Shown here piece by piece: positions 1-10,189 of a stretch of 64,000 nt of DNA. The position numbers and the translations under genes are program-made. Each line of letters opens with the position of its first letter. The stretch's first letter is position 1. Where the stretch lies: assembly GCF_965363235.1 (NCBI RefSeq), contig NC_134845.1, positions 23,066,524 to 23,130,523 of the forward strand, in the 5' to 3' direction. This DNA is from Mytilus galloprovincialis. Lineage: Eukaryota; Mollusca; Bivalvia; Mytilida; Mytilidae. The notes beneath the pieces are model-generated. The model searched no databases. It had not been told where the DNA came from and saw nothing but the letters and a program-made list of their open reading frames with translations.

Positions 1-130
1 TATCATCCCAGTAGTCAGCATTACTAGTATTGTATTGACATGAAATACCTTTGATATATTTATTTCTTGTAAATGTAATGCATATGAAAACAGTTGAATT
101 ACAAGAAACAATCAATTTTGTTTGCCGCAG

Positions 131-313
131 GTAAAGGTTGCTGAAGGTGTATTTGTTACAATTTTTCGAAATGTTTATTTGTTAAAGCTCTACAACTACG
201 TTTTTAATTTTAACCCACAACCTGTTTTGAGTCGAGCACTATTGGAACAAACGAGCCATGATATGCAGACAGGCGCGCATCTGGCGTACAACAATAAAAA
301 CCTGGTACCTCTG
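131..313 (+). CDS. Possible internal exon of an unrecognised gene
   Basis: A 61-codon open stretch is bounded by a plausible acceptor (a pyrimidine-bearing tract ending CAG at 128-130) and a GTAAAT donor at 314. It starts and ends in phase 0. The predicted peptide (VKVAEGVFVTIFRN...NNKNLVPL) has an ordinary protein-like composition, with a hydrophobic stretch followed by a polar one, but I do not recognise it. It cannot be spliced directly to the terminal exon at 1613, because that exon needs two bases carried in. Either another exon lies between them or the two are unrelated. It may also be a chance ORF. Confidence 0.22.
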
Positions 314-1179
314 GTAAATTTTGACGCCTTTTTTGCACATTATCCTATTTATTGTTAGCAATATTTTAAAATCAAATGGGGATAAAACGACAATGTTGAA
401 AAGATACAAACACAGCTAAAAGTATGAAAAAAATGAGGTTTGGATTTAAAAGAAAGAAAAGAAAGTTAAAACGCTCTACATGTTTACTTGGCGGTCCAAA
501 GAGGAACCTCGTTGTTTGTTATTATTGGAGAGAACTTGGTTTTTAGTGCTGATGGCAAATCTTAGATACTAATAGTTTTTGATTAATTTATTCACAACTT
601 TGTTTTCATTTGTGTTGAATTAATCTATCTTTTGTCTAATCATCTCGTACTAGTATTTTAGTTATTTTTGTCGTTGGGTTTCCGTTACTATGGAGTGCAT
701 CTCCCATCTTCTGTTATTTAATGTATTAATTAGAGAAACTGTTGGTTCTAAATTCAGCGATTAAAACACCATGGCACACCATCGCCTGTTGGGCCAATAC
801 TAGTAATGTTCATATTAAGATATGCATTGTGACCACTTTAATTCAAAACTAAGAGATAACGGTACAGACAAAAACCCATTAATTGAAATGAATTTCATTT
901 CAAGCCTACTGTTACTTCGCTGAATTTAGGGTAGTATTTCATGGTAATCTCCGTTACATTTATGACTTATGAGTTGGAATGTCCCTACTGTATCTTTTAC
1001 CTCTCGTTAACATTGCGAATACATAGTATCTAGGAGTCATTGAAGAGTAATAGCAAAAACTGGTCAGCCTCGAGTTAGAGGGATGGGTACGGATGGGGAG
1101 TGTAACCCTGTTAACAAGCATGTTATAATTCACACACAGATTGCCATTCTTGAGCATATGCAGGGTTCCCAATAAGGAT
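314..1179. other. Non-coding stretch, nothing identified
   Basis: AT-rich sequence without a convincing exon or repeat boundary. There is a purine-rich run of AAAGAAAGAAAAG type near 450-475. It is probably intron or intergenic DNA. Confidence 0.5.
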
Positions 1180-1430
1180 GTTTATCTAAAGCTATAAAAC
1201 TCGGTTAAACCCGTCATGTTCTTTGAAAAAATGTCTGTACCAAGTCAGAAATATGAAAGTTGGTGGCTATTCGTTTGATGTGGATTAAATTTTGATTTTT
1301 CTATTTGATTAGAGACTTTTCGTGTTTCATTTTCCTCGAAGTTCAGTATTTTTGTGATTTTAGGATTTTCTATGGGTTCTACATAAAGTCTAACGTTTGT
1401 TTTTCTAATTGTTATGGACTACTTTTATGA
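1180..1430 (+). repeat. Dispersed mussel repeat, family B (degraded copy)
   Basis: The stretch contains the module order 'tgtaccaagtcag', 'attcgtttgatgtg', 'gattagagacttt' and 'gttcagtatttttgtgattt'. The same order recurs at 37800-37975, 41118-41300 and 41860-42060 on this strand, and at 5215-5510 and 37030-37250 on the other. The copies differ by many substitutions, so they are old. No coding capacity is seen. At 41.7-42.0 kb the family lies directly downstream of a Penelope-like element tail, so it could be the 3' untranslated part of such an element. Confidence 0.6.
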
Positions 1431-1612
1431 ATTTACCTTGGAGTTTGGTAATTTTGTTAAACTTGTTTATTCATATCACATTAGTATATGTTTTATCTCG
1501 ATATACATGCAATACTTGCCACTTGATATTTAACACCAATTCATCATCATTATCATCATTTTCTTATAAACTTGAACTTCTGTCTGTGTGTACATGTTTT
1601 GTTTCGTTTCAG

Positions 1613-1901
1613 CTTGGTTATTCAGGGAATCGAATGTTCTGTCAATAAAACGACTGAGTACGGATGTTCCGATGAGTTTCGTGATTTTCTGATACATTCA
1701 TCATATGTCCGATTACCAATTGAGTGTCGTGAACTGAATTCAACGAAATTGCAATGGCTTGACATTTATCAGGAAATACCAGAAAGTCTTCCCGAGCGAC
1801 CAGTCAATAACTCTTCTGCTTTGTCTAGTTATTTCAGGACTGGCTTTATTTTAGTATTCAGTCTGTTCTTGCTTTCCGTATTCAAATACACCAGTGACTG
1901 A
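1613..1901 (+). CDS. Terminal exon of an unrecognised GPI- or membrane-anchored protein
   Basis: A pyrimidine-rich tract ends in CAG at 1610-1612, followed by an open frame to a TGA at 1899-1901 and an AATAAA at 1979-1984; this is the layout of a last exon. The exon must receive two bases from an upstream exon. The peptide starts LVIQGIECSVNKTTEYGC. It has three cysteines in about 50 residues and N-glycosylation sequons (NKT, NST, NNSS). It ends with a small-residue segment and a hydrophobic tail (FILVFSLFLLSVF) four residues from the stop, as in GPI-anchor signals. A single-pass helix with almost no cytoplasmic tail is the alternative. I do not recognise the family. Upstream exons are missing or lie outside the window. 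Confidence 0.4.
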
Positions 1902-1978
1902 TGTTATGTCATTCTAAAGTATCAGAACTATCGTCCATGTATCCTGTTTAAGATCTTTTTAACATATTTTTTTTTCAA

Positions 1979-1984
1979 AATAAA
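1979..1984 (+). promoter_or_regulatory. Poly(A) signal AATAAA after the 1613 exon
   Basis: A canonical AATAAA lies about 80 bases after the stop codon of the putative terminal exon, behind a T-rich run. It supports that exon being real. Confidence 0.4.
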
Positions 1985-2089
1985 AGGAAAGACAACCTTA
2001 AATTAAACTATGTTTGTAGTGTCTTGTTACTCATAACTATTGTATTATAACATTTAAGATAGTTAATAAAATTAGAAACTAAGGTTTCA

Positions 2090-2420
2090 ATACCGTCAGA
2101 CATTGAATTAAAGGCTCCTGACTTGGACAGCCACATTCAAAATGTGACGGAGATGAAATAGTTGGATGGCGCAAAACCCTTTCCTATAATGGGACATTGG
2201 TACAACAGCACAAAACATGAACTATAAAATATAACAAGCAACAACCATTCAAAGGCTCCTTCCTTACTTGGAACAGGCACATACAGAATGTGGTGGGGTT
2301 AAACTAGTTTGAATGCTCCAACATTTCCCCTAACAAACTATATAAAAATCAGTTGAGAATGGCTTAACTCATCAGATGGGTCAAAATAAAAATATAGAAT
2401 CTTTTCAGGTACGATTTTCT
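2090..2420 (+). repeat. Dispersed repeat, family A (old copy)
   Basis: The modules 'aggctcctgacttgga', 'ggtggggttaaac', 'cccctaac' and 'cttaactcatcagatggg' are in the same order as in the fuller copy at 58165-58690. The first module appears twice here, so two partial copies may be joined. Non-coding; class unknown. Confidence 0.6.
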
Positions 2421-3119
2421 ATGTTATGGCTCCTCGCGTACTTGTATCCGGGTATTGCAATGTATACGTCCTTGCCTATCAAATGTTTTGGTTTGAGCGT
2501 TTCTGGTATTGCTTAATCAAGAAAAGCACATATAAGTATTAAGGTACCGTTTCGTTTCGAATTTATGCAGATTGATCCAAAGATCGAGAATTGTACTTGT
2601 GGATTTATTTATTTTTATATTGCTTTAATCAATAAGAACCAAAGTCATGAGAATATCAATTGTTTGTTTGCTAAAGATTGCATTTACTCTTCTGCTGATG
2701 AACTATGCTACAATGTTACATGAATACACTACCCTGCCTTTCTTCTCCAGTGTTGGTACAATTTTTTGATCTTTCATTGCTGTCAAACTTAACGGAACGA
2801 TCTTTATACTTGTTCTCGTCTTGGGTAGATCTTATTAGTATCAAGAAAGCCTCAGTATCTTATAACAGGTGCGTGCTTTCATGCTTTTCTTTTAAATGTA
2901 AATTAGCTTAGAATTTATATACTTATCAAAACAACGAAAATGAACTACTAGTATAATTAATGCATTGATTGCTCTAAAAATTATTCCTCCAAAACGTTGC
3001 TGAAGGGTAAAGCCACGTATTAAAGAACACGGCCAAAAACTACACGAGAATATAAAAATAAAAATATAAGGTATAATAATTACATGAGTTGATTATCCAC
3101 TGTAGAGTTATCTATTATA
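2421..3119. other. Non-coding stretch
   Basis: AT-rich DNA. A 68-codon ORF at 2705-2911 has no recognisable motif and no splice or polyadenylation context, and is taken as chance. Confidence 0.4.
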
Positions 3120-3425
3120 AATGTCGTCCTTTTCAAGACATTGGGCAGCAAATCAAAATAGAAAACTAAAGGCCTGATTTATGCTAAATCATTACACGAA
3201 AGACAGTAACCATTGCCAACCGCTGGATTAATAGCCCCGTGGTTGGTACATCTACTTCAGAATGTGATTTGATTACTGAATCCCCTAACCTGGGACAGTT
3301 ATGAAGACAACATAAGTAAAGACAACTGTTAATATCAGTTGGAAAGGGTTTTACTCATTAGACTGGTTCAAGGCAACAACAACATCAAAAACGAGATGAC
3401 AATAGACACAACTATTTCAAATCCT
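3120..3425 (+). repeat. Dispersed repeat, family A (old copy)
   Basis: A decayed run of family A modules: 'aaaactaaaggcctgattt' (compare 'aaaactaacggcctaa' at 53.6 and 58.3 kb), 'cccctaacctgggaca' and 'actcattagactgg'. It is about 1 kb from the other old copy on the same strand. Confidence 0.55.
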
Positions 3426-3870
3426 ATTTCAGGTCATATATTATTATAGTTCTCCCTGACTCAAATAGCATTAAGAACATCGCAAAGAATTTAGTATAAG
3501 GAAAGAATCAGCAGTCTAAGAAATTGATGACCTGGGGTAATGCCAAAATATATGAAAGAATCAATACTTCGCCCATCATAATTGTATCAGACGAAACCGG
3601 TAACATTTAAGGGATGGAATTAGAGTATATATTTTCACATAACAACAATGACTTATGTCAAAGACAGCTGGTGGTTTTAAAAAAAAATTCGGTCTTTAAA
3701 AAATAGAAACAACTTTAAATAAACCATGATAGTACAGTTTCTCTGACCATCCGTGCAATGAAATAGACATACCATGAACGATTATTTTTTTCTATTTTAA
3801 ATCCAAGACTTGTATAAAGCTGCCTGATGATAGAAAAATTAAGGGCAACATTTTTAAAGTTTCGCAATAT

Positions 3871-3907
3871 AATTAAAATAGTTATCTCTGATTACGTTAT
3901 ACTACAT
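3871..3907. repeat. Left arm of outer inverted repeat
   Basis: It begins AATTAAAATAGTTATCTCTG and runs to ACTACAT. It is the reverse complement, with few mismatches, of 5091-5136. Apart from a 9-base difference at the inner junction the arms match throughout, so the two look like halves of one older palindromic (MITE-like) sequence, now split by the element at 3908-5090. Confidence 0.65.
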
Positions 3908-3959
3908 CAAGGATTTGTATAGTAAGACAAATATTCCCTTAACGAAAAATAAGCCCTGC

Positions 3960-4135
3960 GACAAACATTTGCCGCAAGTTTGCAGCAAACATTGCCGCAA
4001 GCTTGCTGCAAACTTGCCGCAACCATTTTACCATGCAAATGAAGTTTGCGGCAAACATAATTATGCAAATTAGATTTGCCGCAAGCTTGCGGCAATTGTT
4101 TGTTGCAAACTTGCGGCAAACTTGCAGGAACTACA
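3960..4135. repeat. TTGCCGCAA / TTGCGGCAA palindromic cluster, left
   Basis: At least nine variants of TTTGC(C/G)GCAAAC and TTGC(A/T)GCAA in both orientations occur within about 175 bases. They include a perfect 20-base palindrome, TTGCCGCAAGCTTGCGGCAA, at 4076-4095. Spacing is irregular, so this is a cluster of short inverted motifs and not a regular tandem array. Confidence 0.75.
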
Positions 4136-4784
4136 CATATACCAATGTCATGTGTGTAGACACATTCAATTTATCTCTTTCAAATTACACAGCAACATTT
4201 TTAAAAAGTCAATTCCTGTCTTTATACAAACAGCCATTGAAAGAATTCTTGCAAACTCGTGAGATGTGAGGAAATACATACATGCATTTGAGTTTTGAAA
4301 AAGTGGCAGGAGTCATTCTCAAATGACATAATTATATATAATATACCTGTATTAAAAACTGAAAAAGGCAAAATCTCAAGATGTATTGAGTATAAAGCTA
4401 GGTATAATTGCATTACGGAATTAAACTTAATCTTAATAAACATGATCATGATGGTGCAGTACATCAGTAACAAATTCAAACTTATAATAGCTTAAGTTTT
4501 TTAATCACACATACATGTATATATAGTTGCTTACTTAATTATGTATGATGATAACATTAATTATTTTATTAAAACATGCAGTTCTATGAATCATTTGTAC
4601 TTACACAATTACATACTGATTATCCCAAAGTATTGAACCAAAATGCCTCCTTGATCTCTTATATGTGATATGCATTTCCAAACACAACCAATATGTACTA
4701 GCCACAATTTCAAATTGTTAGCATCCAGGAAGTGCCAGCTAGGCATGCCCAGTCAATATTGTGTAATTCCGGCAATGTTCTGGC

Positions 4785-5056
4785 AAACATATAGAATGGT
4801 CAAAGTTTTCTGCAATCTTGCGGCAAACATATTGAATGGTCAAAGTTTTCTGCAATCTTGCGGCAAACATTCTTTATTATTTTAAACTTTCTGGCAATCT
4901 TACGGCAAACATTGATGTTTCTGCAAACTTGCCGCAATGTTTGCTGGAAGTTTGCAGCTAGCGGCAAACATCTGCAAACACTATGTTCTGTGTTCCTGCA
5001 AAATTTTTGTTTGCCGCAAGCTTGCAGCAAGTCTGCTGCAAGTTTGCGGCAAACAA
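4785..5056. repeat. TTGCCGCAA / TTGCGGCAA palindromic cluster, right
   Basis: This is the second cluster of the same motif inside the element. It includes a local direct duplication: 'gaatggtcaaagttttctgc' occurs twice, about 40 bases apart near 4794-4860, each time followed by AATCTTGCGGCAAACAT. The two clusters lie toward the element's ends and are separated by about 650 bases of plain AT-rich DNA. Confidence 0.75.
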
Positions 5057-5214
5057 CTCATTTTCATAAGGGTTACTATACAAATCCTTGACTACTCATA
5101 TGTAGTATAACGTAATCAGAGATCAATATTTTAATTAGATTGTCGTTAGGAATGGTTAAGAGTTGATCGATTATATCAGCTGATTCAATAGATATGTTCA
5201 TTACAAAACAGTAC

Positions 5215-5510
5215 AATCACAAAATGTTGAACGCTGAGGAAAATTCAAAACGCAAAGTCCCTAATCAAACGGCAAAATCAAAAGCTGAAACACATTTAAC
5301 AAATGGATAACAACTGTTGACTTGGTACAGACATTTTCTTAATATGTAGAAAAAAGGTGGATTTAATTAGCCTGGTGTTTTAGTAAGCTAAACCTCTCAT
5401 TTGTATTGTAGTCGCATCAAATTCCATTATAGATCATTATATTGATGACGATGTGTGAACGAAACAAACATACATACATAATAGGTAAAAATGTCAATCG
5501 AGACAATTTG
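5215..5510 (-). repeat. Dispersed repeat, family B (reverse copy)
   Basis: Read on the minus strand it gives the family B modules: 'ttatccatttgttaaatg', 'cagcttttgattttgccg', 'tttgattagggactttgc'. It continues past the core with 'aatggaatttgatgcgac', a segment also seen at 37080-37130. Confidence 0.6.
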
Positions 5511-5599
5511 CATGTTCAATGTTTATTTATAATTAGGATCGATGCCTTACAACAGATGTAAAACTCAACTGCTGTAAGTTGTTGATCGGTTGTCGAATA

Positions 5600-7085
5600 C
5601 TGTGCAACTTTAATGTCTCGCAAGCATATGGAAGCGAAAGTCTACATATTCCTGACTATTCCTGGCTGGGTAGGTATGACCAATGTCGAAGACAGCCTAC
5701 ATGTTTGTATCTAAAGCATGATCACTCTATAGTCTTATGGGTACAGGTCTACATGGAAAGAATGGTTTGGATCCTGAAACAGCTATAACAATCCTATATA
5801 CTTACGTCATGCCTATTTTAACCTATGGCCTTGAAATTTTACTTCCATCTGGCCGTATTTTGGATTCTATACATCAATTCCATAAGAAAATGATAAAACA
5901 AATACTGTCATTAGCCAAAAATACAGCTGATCCTGCGGTATATATTATAAGTGGATCTCTACCTATAGAGGCTGAACTACATCTAAAAGCATTATCTCTT
6001 ATGATTTGGAAATATTACAAGAGCAGATAGATCTACCATTGAATGGAGACTAACAGAAAGACAACTACATTTAAAGACAAACCAAAGTAATAGCTGGTTC
6101 ATTGAAATCAAGAAAATATGTTTGAAATATGACATTTTGGACTGCCAGGATTTTTTAAACAACCCTTTAGCATGTTCAGGAAAATTGCAAGGGAAACGTT
6201 TAATCACCAAAAAAATACATACTTACTGGAATGACAATATTAATAAAGACTCTGAGAGATACTCAAGCTTAAAATATATATCTGGTGAATATAAGACAAA
6301 AAGAATACATCTAATACTTACAACAAATTCATCAAACTGTAGAGACATCATCAAATTACCCATTAGGACCAGATTTGCAACTGGCAATTACATCTTGCAG
6401 TCAAATAGAGCAAAATTTAATCAAAATGAGGTTTCTGCCATCTGCAGAGTCTGCGACAAAGAGGATGAAACCATTTCACTTTTTCTGATTTCATGTACAC
6501 CTTTAGAAACTGAAAGAATGTCTCTCTTGAAATCTCTCCGAAAACAATATATCAAAGTGCTAGAACTACTTAACATTAATATGCATGATATAGATGTAGA
6601 CTTCATCCATGTTATTATCAATCCATATCATCTAGTGAATTATTGTGGTACCTCTCTAACCAGTGAACTATGTGCTTTTATTAACACCCATATAGAGCCT
6701 GCTTGTAGAACATTAATATATAAGCTCCATTTACACATGTTACACAGATACAAACTTTTAAATTTAGGTCAGAAAAGATCTAGAAAACATAATTTAAGAT
6801 TATAGCCCTATTTACTAAAAAAAAAAGAAGTTGTGTGTGGACTGCAAATCTCGTATTTTCTAAGGACTCATTTTTAGATTTTATAGACGAGAACGTGTGT
6901 GATATTGGTGTAGAGATATATACCGACAATTGTAAATAGTGTATATCGTTATACATATTCTATTGGTGATTGGATATTGTAATTTACTACTGTATAACAT
7001 TCTACTGGTGAAGGGATATGATTGACTTCATACTGAAGGTGTGCCTATATTGGCAGAAAATATACAGATACAGATACATGCCTCG
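5600..7085 (+). mobile_element. 5'-truncated LINE (non-LTR retrotransposon) tail
   Basis: The frame at 5737-6030 reads GLHGKNGLDPETAITILYTY, followed by MPILTYGLEILLPSGR: the region just after the catalytic core of non-LTR reverse transcriptases. A second frame at 6122-6805 (227 residues) carries the C-terminal cysteine motif CRVCDKEDETISLFLISC. Upstream, at about 5690-5740, the expected RRTAYMFVSKAW-like segment is in another frame, and there is a frame change near 6030. The copy is therefore dead and lacks its endonuclease and RT core. A 3' region with AT-rich repeats ends in AGATACAGATAC at 7068-7079, probably the 3' tail. Jockey/CR1/I-type clades are all possible. Confidence 0.8.
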
Positions 7086-7980
7086 AACGTTTTTTTCCCC
7101 CATTAGTTTACAGATGGGTACGTTGCAATATTTTTGGTGTTTAGTTATATATCAAATGATTCCGTAGTGGGCTAATCTGAAAAGTGTTATCTCGATCGAT
7201 ATTTCTTCTTTGTTTCTCGTATTTATATTATTTTGCCTGAAAATGGGTTTTAGTATCACATAGATATTACGTGTAAAACCTTAATTTATAGATTAAACAA
7301 TATAGGTTATAAAAAAGTATTATTTTTTTCACGTACAGAATATTTACTGCGGGCTATTGTTTATCCTTAGCAACGTCAATTTTAATGGAGGAAATGTGAT
7401 TTCTTTTTTTTTCTTGTTTATATAGGTAAATGTTCATAATATATCAAAACGTGAATGGCGAAACTGTATTTTTTATCAGTTGTAAAGATAAATGTATATT
7501 TAAATATTTAAAATGTCATAAATTAGGTGCATACAACGCCAAACAAAACAAAAATACGCAAAAAAGATCGGACCTCGATAAGCTGATAAGATAGATCGCA
7601 TGTCTTCAATTTTAGGGGTCCTAATATAACAGTATTAAGAGCTATGCTATGCTATGCTTACCTTTACCCTATACATTACCCTTACAAATAATCCTGGTCC
7701 CACCAAAGAACAAATCACCATAATCATTATATTTGTTATGTCACCATGCATAGTTCCATAGAGTATATGTCGTTTTATTTAGGAACACAACTCTTACATA
7801 CACCTTATCCCTATTTGTCAGCTATTACTGGATATCATACAGGTTCCCGTAAAATTTTACGTCATAAAACAAAATATCTGATGCCACAATGGAAAAGTGA
7901 TTGTTGGGGACGTCAAAAGTTCAAGCGTCCGGGTCAGCCGTGAAAAGCGATAAGGTGTATTGAAGAAAAACCATAAATTA
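7086..7980. other. Non-coding stretch with short repeats
   Basis: AT-rich DNA. A GCTAT run (GCTATGCTATGCTATGCT) lies near 7641-7660. The ORF at 7746-7943 has no recognisable domain; it could be a transposon remnant, since it abuts the LINE tail at 7981. Confidence 0.4.
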
Positions 7981-9400
7981 AGTAAGTAAGTAAGTAAGTA
8001 AAACTTTATTTGGATTCGGCATATTGACAAACAATACAAACATAAGCTCTAATGAGCTTTTCACCGAATATAAAAACATATGCAATAACAAATAAAACAA
8101 GGCATGCAGCATGCAATAAATAATAAGAAGCAGCACCAAAAATTAACTCTAAGCAAATAGATAATACATGTATCTTGCAAAATACCAAAACATATATATG
8201 AAGCACTAAAATTTTTAAAAATTTTCTGTTTAAAAATTAATTTTTAAATAATTTATGAATTATAAAGTAAAAAATTCCAAATCTTTCAAATTTTAAAAGG
8301 TAAAAAACAAAATTTCAGTTGCAACGCAGGCTGTTAATGCAACATAAAAAGCATAAATATTGTAACACAAAGTTATCTACAGGCAGAGCAAAAACATTCT
8401 GTTCCACTCCAGGACTGTACAAGACTCTTAAAATGTGAGAAGCTGTTAACAGTCCTGAAGTGGTCAGGTAAGCTATTCCATAAAGTAGCAGCAGCAAAAC
8501 TAAAAGATTTTTTTCCATATGAGGTAGTTCTTACCTGTGGTACATCCAAAATATTGCTGTATCTAAAAGAATATTTAGTGTGTTTAATTTTTATTAAATT
8601 TTGTAAACATACAGGAGCCAAATTATTAAAAATTTTATAAGTCTCAAGTGCCATTGTCCTGATGCGTCTTACTTGTAGGGTTGGAACCTTTGCGTTCTCA
8701 AGAAGAGTTTCAGAGGATGATAAATAGTCGTCGTATACAAATCGTAATGCTCTCTCTTGTATTTTTTCAAGTTTTTTAGAATTTTTCTCTGTACAAAAAT
8801 GCCAAGCCAAAGGGCAAAAATTAAAATTACTCAAAATAAAAGTATGAAAAATTGTAAGTTTATTTAATCTGTTTAAAAATGATCCAATTCTCTTGAGAAA
8901 ATTCAGCTGTTGTGATGCCTTTCTACACAAGTTACTTATATGTGCATCAAATTTTAGTTGGTAATCAATATCAATTCCATGTAACTTTACTGTTTCTTCA
9001 CATGATAAAATATTTTGCTGAATTTGTATAGATGGATTTTTTGCAAAGGTTCTTTTCCCTACAGCAATAACTTGGAATTTATCAGGATTTGCCTGCATCT
9101 TATTTTCTTTAAACCAATCAATAAGCACTTGAGACTCAGATTCTAATGTTGATATGAGATGGTCATAATCCGGACTACTAAAAGACAGAGTATTGTCGTC
9201 CGCATAATTATATAATGTACCATGTTTAACAAAATAAAAAATATCATTTATGAAGATATTAAATAAAAGGGGCCCCAATATAGAACCTTGGGGTACCCCT
9301 TTTTGGATGTCAGCCCAGCTACTCAGAACACCGTTTACTTTAATTTGCTGTTTTCTATCAGAAAGATAAATTAGCGGATAACATGAATTACGGAATAACA
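7981..9400 (-). mobile_element. 5'-truncated CR1/L2-like LINE with reverse transcriptase ORF
   Basis: A minus-strand ORF at 8373-9401 keeps about 342 residues of a non-LTR reverse transcriptase: QKGVPQGSILGPLLFNIFIN (RT motif B region), YADDNT (catalytic box), then thumb sequence and the C-terminal segment AAATLWNSLPDHF seen in CR1/L2 and related clades. The 5' half of the RT and the endonuclease are missing, as in ordinary 5' truncation. The 3' untranslated region runs to about 7981 and ends in an ACTT-type tetranucleotide tail (five units on the minus strand). The retained frame is uninterrupted, so the insertion is fairly young. Confidence 0.88.
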
Positions 9401-10172
9401 CACCGTTATTATACGAATAACACTTGAAATTTTAATATTAGGACATATTGTTGACTTATATACATGTAGTCTAGAAGCAATAGGGCTCTTCATGGTTAGT
9501 TCGGCCATATTGGATATGGGGCAGCTTTTATTTGAATGAGGTGGAAATAGTATGAAAGTAGGTGAAATCCTATGCATGCTTCCAAGCTACTGCACTGTTT
9601 TAATGATATTTTCCCGTATTTTTCACCCAATTTTTACTCCATTATGAAAATCTAACCCTATCCAATATGGCTAACCTAACCGTGAGAGCCAAATTTTGAA
9701 TGGTGCAACGCCATGCCCTTTTTCTTCTAAAAAAATGATGCCAACAGGGTATGAAATTAGCAGGGGCCCACAAACCAATGGCCCCTAAAATTTGGTGTGG
9801 GCTACTGAAATTTCAGCTTTTCTTGTACATGTATAGGACTATATATGTGTACTAACACTAGTGCTAGATTTTTAGTTGGTAGTTTCTGACAAGAGGACTA
9901 ACATACATGTAATTGTGCAACTAAAATTATGACAAACTTAAACAACTTTGAATTTGAACTGTTACTTTAAATTGAATACCCTCTCAACCTCAGTGTCATT
10001 TCCTGTTATTATATTTGCCTCAATGAAAACTAATTGCTTTTGTTTATTATAAAATAAGAAAGGTTCGAGAATCAGATTTATTTTGAGTTGTTACAATCAA
10101 ATTTCTATTACCAAACTTTTGATTTGAATGAAATGTCAAAACATTGTGTTTAAAATTTCTATTATTTTATAG
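9401..10172 (+). promoter_or_regulatory. Region upstream of the TTC29 start exon
   Basis: No coding sequence. The tract ends in TTTCTATTATTTTATAG (acceptor AG at 10171-10172), so the TTC29 start codon lies in an exon preceded by an intron and an unseen 5' UTR exon. That exon and the promoter may lie in this stretch or further left. An imperfect inverted pair, 'ggccatattggat' near 9505 and 'atccaatatggct' near 9659, lies within it. No TATA box could be assigned. Confidence 0.4.
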
Positions 10173-10189
10173 GTTAGGGAACTGTGAAC

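Larger units (their letters stand above)
3908..5090. mobile_element. Non-autonomous TIR element (CAAGG family), possibly hAT-like
   Basis: The left end CAAGGATTTGTATAGTAA (3908-3925) is the exact reverse complement of the right end at 5073-5090. The flanks 3901-3907 (ACTACAT) and 5091-5097 (ACTACTC) agree in 5 of 7 bases, consistent with a diverged 7-base target duplication. The CAAGG end fits the loose YARNG pattern of hAT termini, but hAT elements usually duplicate 8 bases, so the class is an inference. No transposase is present. The interior carries two clusters of TTGCCGCAA-type palindromes. The same tips occur joined together at 37397-37433. Confidence 0.65.

Noticed and set aside
4003-5091. 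Several Cys/Gln/Leu-rich ORFs across the TTGCCGCAA clusters
   Set aside because: They are translations of the palindromic repeat in several frames and on both strands, with no independent support.
7746-7943. 65-codon ORF next to the LINE tail
   Set aside because: No recognisable domain, no start context; may be transposon debris but cannot be supported as a gene.
8373-9401. 342-residue minus-strand ORF as a host gene
   Set aside because: It is a non-LTR reverse transcriptase (VPQGSILGPLLFN, YADD) with a 3' UTR and tetranucleotide tail; annotated as a LINE.
9490-9690. Inverted 'ggccatattggat' pair near the TTC29 5' region as a MITE
   Set aside because: Only about 13 bases match and no sharp ends or target duplication are visible; could be chance or an old remnant.
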